Source: DASZHA01 sp035938265
GTDB taxonomy: Bacteria; Chloroflexota; Dormibacteria; DASZGP01
DNA: 6,522 nt
Direction: 5' to 3'
Assembly: GCA_035938265.1 (NCBI GenBank)
Contig: DASZHA010000012.1
Location: 1-6,522 of the forward strand
The notes under the pieces are model-generated. The model ran no database searches. It was given only the letters and a program-made list of their open reading frames with translations, and was not told the DNA's origin. The position numbers and the translations under genes were made by a program. Numbering within the stretch: the stretch's first letter is position 1; every line of letters begins with the position of its first letter. Positions 5,494-6,522 of this stretch are shown here, piece by piece.

Positions 5494-6522
5494 TGGGTCG
5501 GCGTGTTGTTCTGAACCTGTTCCTTGATGTCGATGCGCGCGCCGAGAAACGGCAGCCAGGGCACGAACGACGGCACCTGCGAGATCCTCACGTCGCTGGC
5601 GTCGATGTGGCCGAGGATGTAGGAGCGGGCCTTGGCCGGTGACTGCCCGGTGACGTTCTTCTTGAGGTCGTCGATGTTGACGGCGACGGCCATGAAGCCC
5701 GAGGCGGTGGCGTCCCAGATGACCATGCCCTTGTCGTCCTTCTGGGCGACCTTGTAGTCGAGCTTGGGGGTGTCATCCGTGAGCTGGTAGCCACCGGGAG
5801 CCTGGCGCTTGAGGGCGTTGGTCAGCACCTCCTTCATCTTGTTCTCGTCGAAGGAGGTCGCCTGGCCCTTGGCAGTGACGTTGGCGTTGAAGTTGCCGGC
5901 CTCGTCACCCGCCTTGTGGTCGTAGTTGGCGTCCACGGTGACGGTCTGGGTCTCGTCGATGATCTTCTGGCCGCTGGCCTTCGCCTTGAGATCGTCCTTG
6001 ACCTTCTGCGCCAGCGGGTCGCCGAGGTCCTTCTTGGCGGTGTCCAGGTCGGTCTGGGACACGACCACCTTGCTGGTCGCCTCGGCCCCGTTGACGGTAG
6101 CGTCGGCATTATTCACCTGAAAGGCAGTTGAGTCAGGGTTATTCGTCAGATTCTTGATCGATCCGGCACCGACGTTGCCTGCCGTCCCTCCAACCTTGGC
6201 CTGAATCGGAATGGGCTGAGATGCCGAGCCTGGGGGCACATCGCTCGAGTCAGCCGTCGTCACGAACTTTTTCCCATCATCGGTGGAAACCTCCGTGTTC
6301 TTAGGGAGGTGCGCATTCCCACCACAGACGGGGTTGCAGTACGCGTGGGCGTAGGTAAATACGATTGATCCCGTTGCGGCGACGGCCGGGACATCCTTCT
6401 TGCCGGTGGAGTTGCGCTGCTGGCTCGTCGACTCCTGGGCCTGCTGCACCGTGGTCTGCACCGCCAGCTGGTCGGTTCCCGAAGGGGGCGTGACCGAACC
6501 GGTGACCGTGGGCGTGGCCGAC
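5490..6522 (-). CDS. Baseplate J/gp47-like protein of the envelope or secreted type (5' end outside the window)
   Basis: The frame is open to the window edge, giving 343 visible residues; the true start lies beyond 6522. The visible N-terminus is Thr/Pro/Ser/Gln-rich (SATPTVTGSVTPPSGTDQ), like an extracytoplasmic linker. A beta-rich region follows with the baseplate J-type pattern: ATGSIVF, a 'GT/NT-x-VST-DG-xxF-TT' equivalent (NTEVSTDDGKKFVTTADS), VPPGSASQPIPIQAKVGGTAGNVGAGSI, then VVSQTDLDTAKKDL. A Lys/Asp-rich alternating alpha/beta part follows, with two similar-looking halves around TVTVDANYDHKAG and KLDYKVAQKDDKG. It closes with a small domain (SPAKARSYILGHIDASDVRISQVPSFVPWLPFLGARIDIKE). 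An unusual Cys pair (CNPVC) is encoded at 6324-6338. From memory, such proteins occur in non-phage settings in Chloroflexota-like genomes, often with an N-terminal cytoplasmic domain and a membrane helix, which cannot be seen here. Function unknown. It overlaps ruvX by 4 bases. Confidence 0.72.
   Translation of the reverse strand, partial: SATPTVTGSVTPPSGTDQLAVQTTVQQAQESTSQQRNSTGKKDVPAVAATGSIVFTYAHAYCNPVCGGNAHLPKNTEVSTDDGKKFVTTADSSDVPPGSASQPIPIQAKVGGTAGNVGAGSIKNLTNNPDSTAFQVNNADATVNGAEATSKVVVSQTDLDTAKKDLGDPLAQKVKDDLKAKASGQKIIDETQTVTVDANYDHKAGDEAGNFNANVTAKGQATSFDENKMKEVLTNALKRQAPGGYQLTDDTPKLDYKVAQKDDKGMVIWDATASGFMAVAVNIDDLKKNVTGQSPAKARSYILGHIDASDVRISQVPSFVPWLPFLGARIDIKEQVQNNTPTQ

Noticed and set aside
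3254..5527. A 757-codon open frame on the plus strand, opposite aroE, mltG and part of ruvX
   Set aside because: It is codon-aligned with the antisense of both aroE and mltG, and the 12-base gap between them keeps the frame. Stops would arise only from TTA, CTA or TCA codons, which these GC-rich genes avoid. The translation has no recognisable domain, while the minus-strand genes have complete motif sets.
5490..6522. Prophage or tailocin remnant suggested by the baseplate J similarity
   Set aside because: No other phage-like gene is present, the gene shares its stop with a housekeeping gene, and the linker and C-terminal parts look like a cellular envelope protein.

Overview
The window is a tightly packed, high-GC stretch in which every supported gene lies on the minus strand, so it is read from right (6522) to left (1). 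It looks like one continuous operon of nine genes. The end genes are both cut: the upstream gene at 6522 lacks its start, and aroB at position 1 lacks most of its C-terminal part. No gap between genes exceeds 36 bases. I saw no RNA gene, mobile element, CRISPR array, convincing promoter or terminator.

In transcription order the genes are: a baseplate J/gp47-like surface or secreted protein (partial), ruvX/yqgF, mltG, aroE, an A24-family prepilin peptidase, a small bPH_2 (DUF304-type) membrane protein, aroC, aroK and aroB (partial). From memory, the backbone ruvX-mltG-aroE-A24 peptidase-aroC-aroK-aroB is the order known in Actinomycetota (in Mycobacterium tuberculosis the block Rv2554c to Rv2538c, with extra genes inserted). 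The differences here are the bPH_2 gene inserted before aroC and the J-like gene directly upstream of ruvX, where alaS sits in actinobacteria.

Four of the five shikimate-pathway genes present or begun here (aroB, aroE, aroK, aroC) cover 3-dehydroquinate formation, dehydroshikimate reduction, shikimate phosphorylation and chorismate formation. The dehydratase (aroQ/aroD) and EPSP synthase (aroA) are not in the window; aroQ would be expected downstream of aroB, beyond position 1. MltG links the locus to peptidoglycan assembly, RuvX to rRNA processing or DNA repair. The A24, bPH_2 and J-like proteins are envelope proteins of unknown local role.

The organism is most likely a high-GC member of the Terrabacteria, such as Chloroflexota, Candidatus Dormibacterota or a deep actinobacterial relative. 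This is inferred from the GC content, the actinobacterial-type gene order and the J-like protein, a type I associate with Chloroflexota-like genomes. It is not proven from sequence alone. I did not find a new defence or mobile system. The most useful leads are a prepilin peptidase that has lost the cysteine-rich N-terminal methylation region, the inserted bPH_2 gene, and a lower-GC patch with a Cys pair in the J-like gene.
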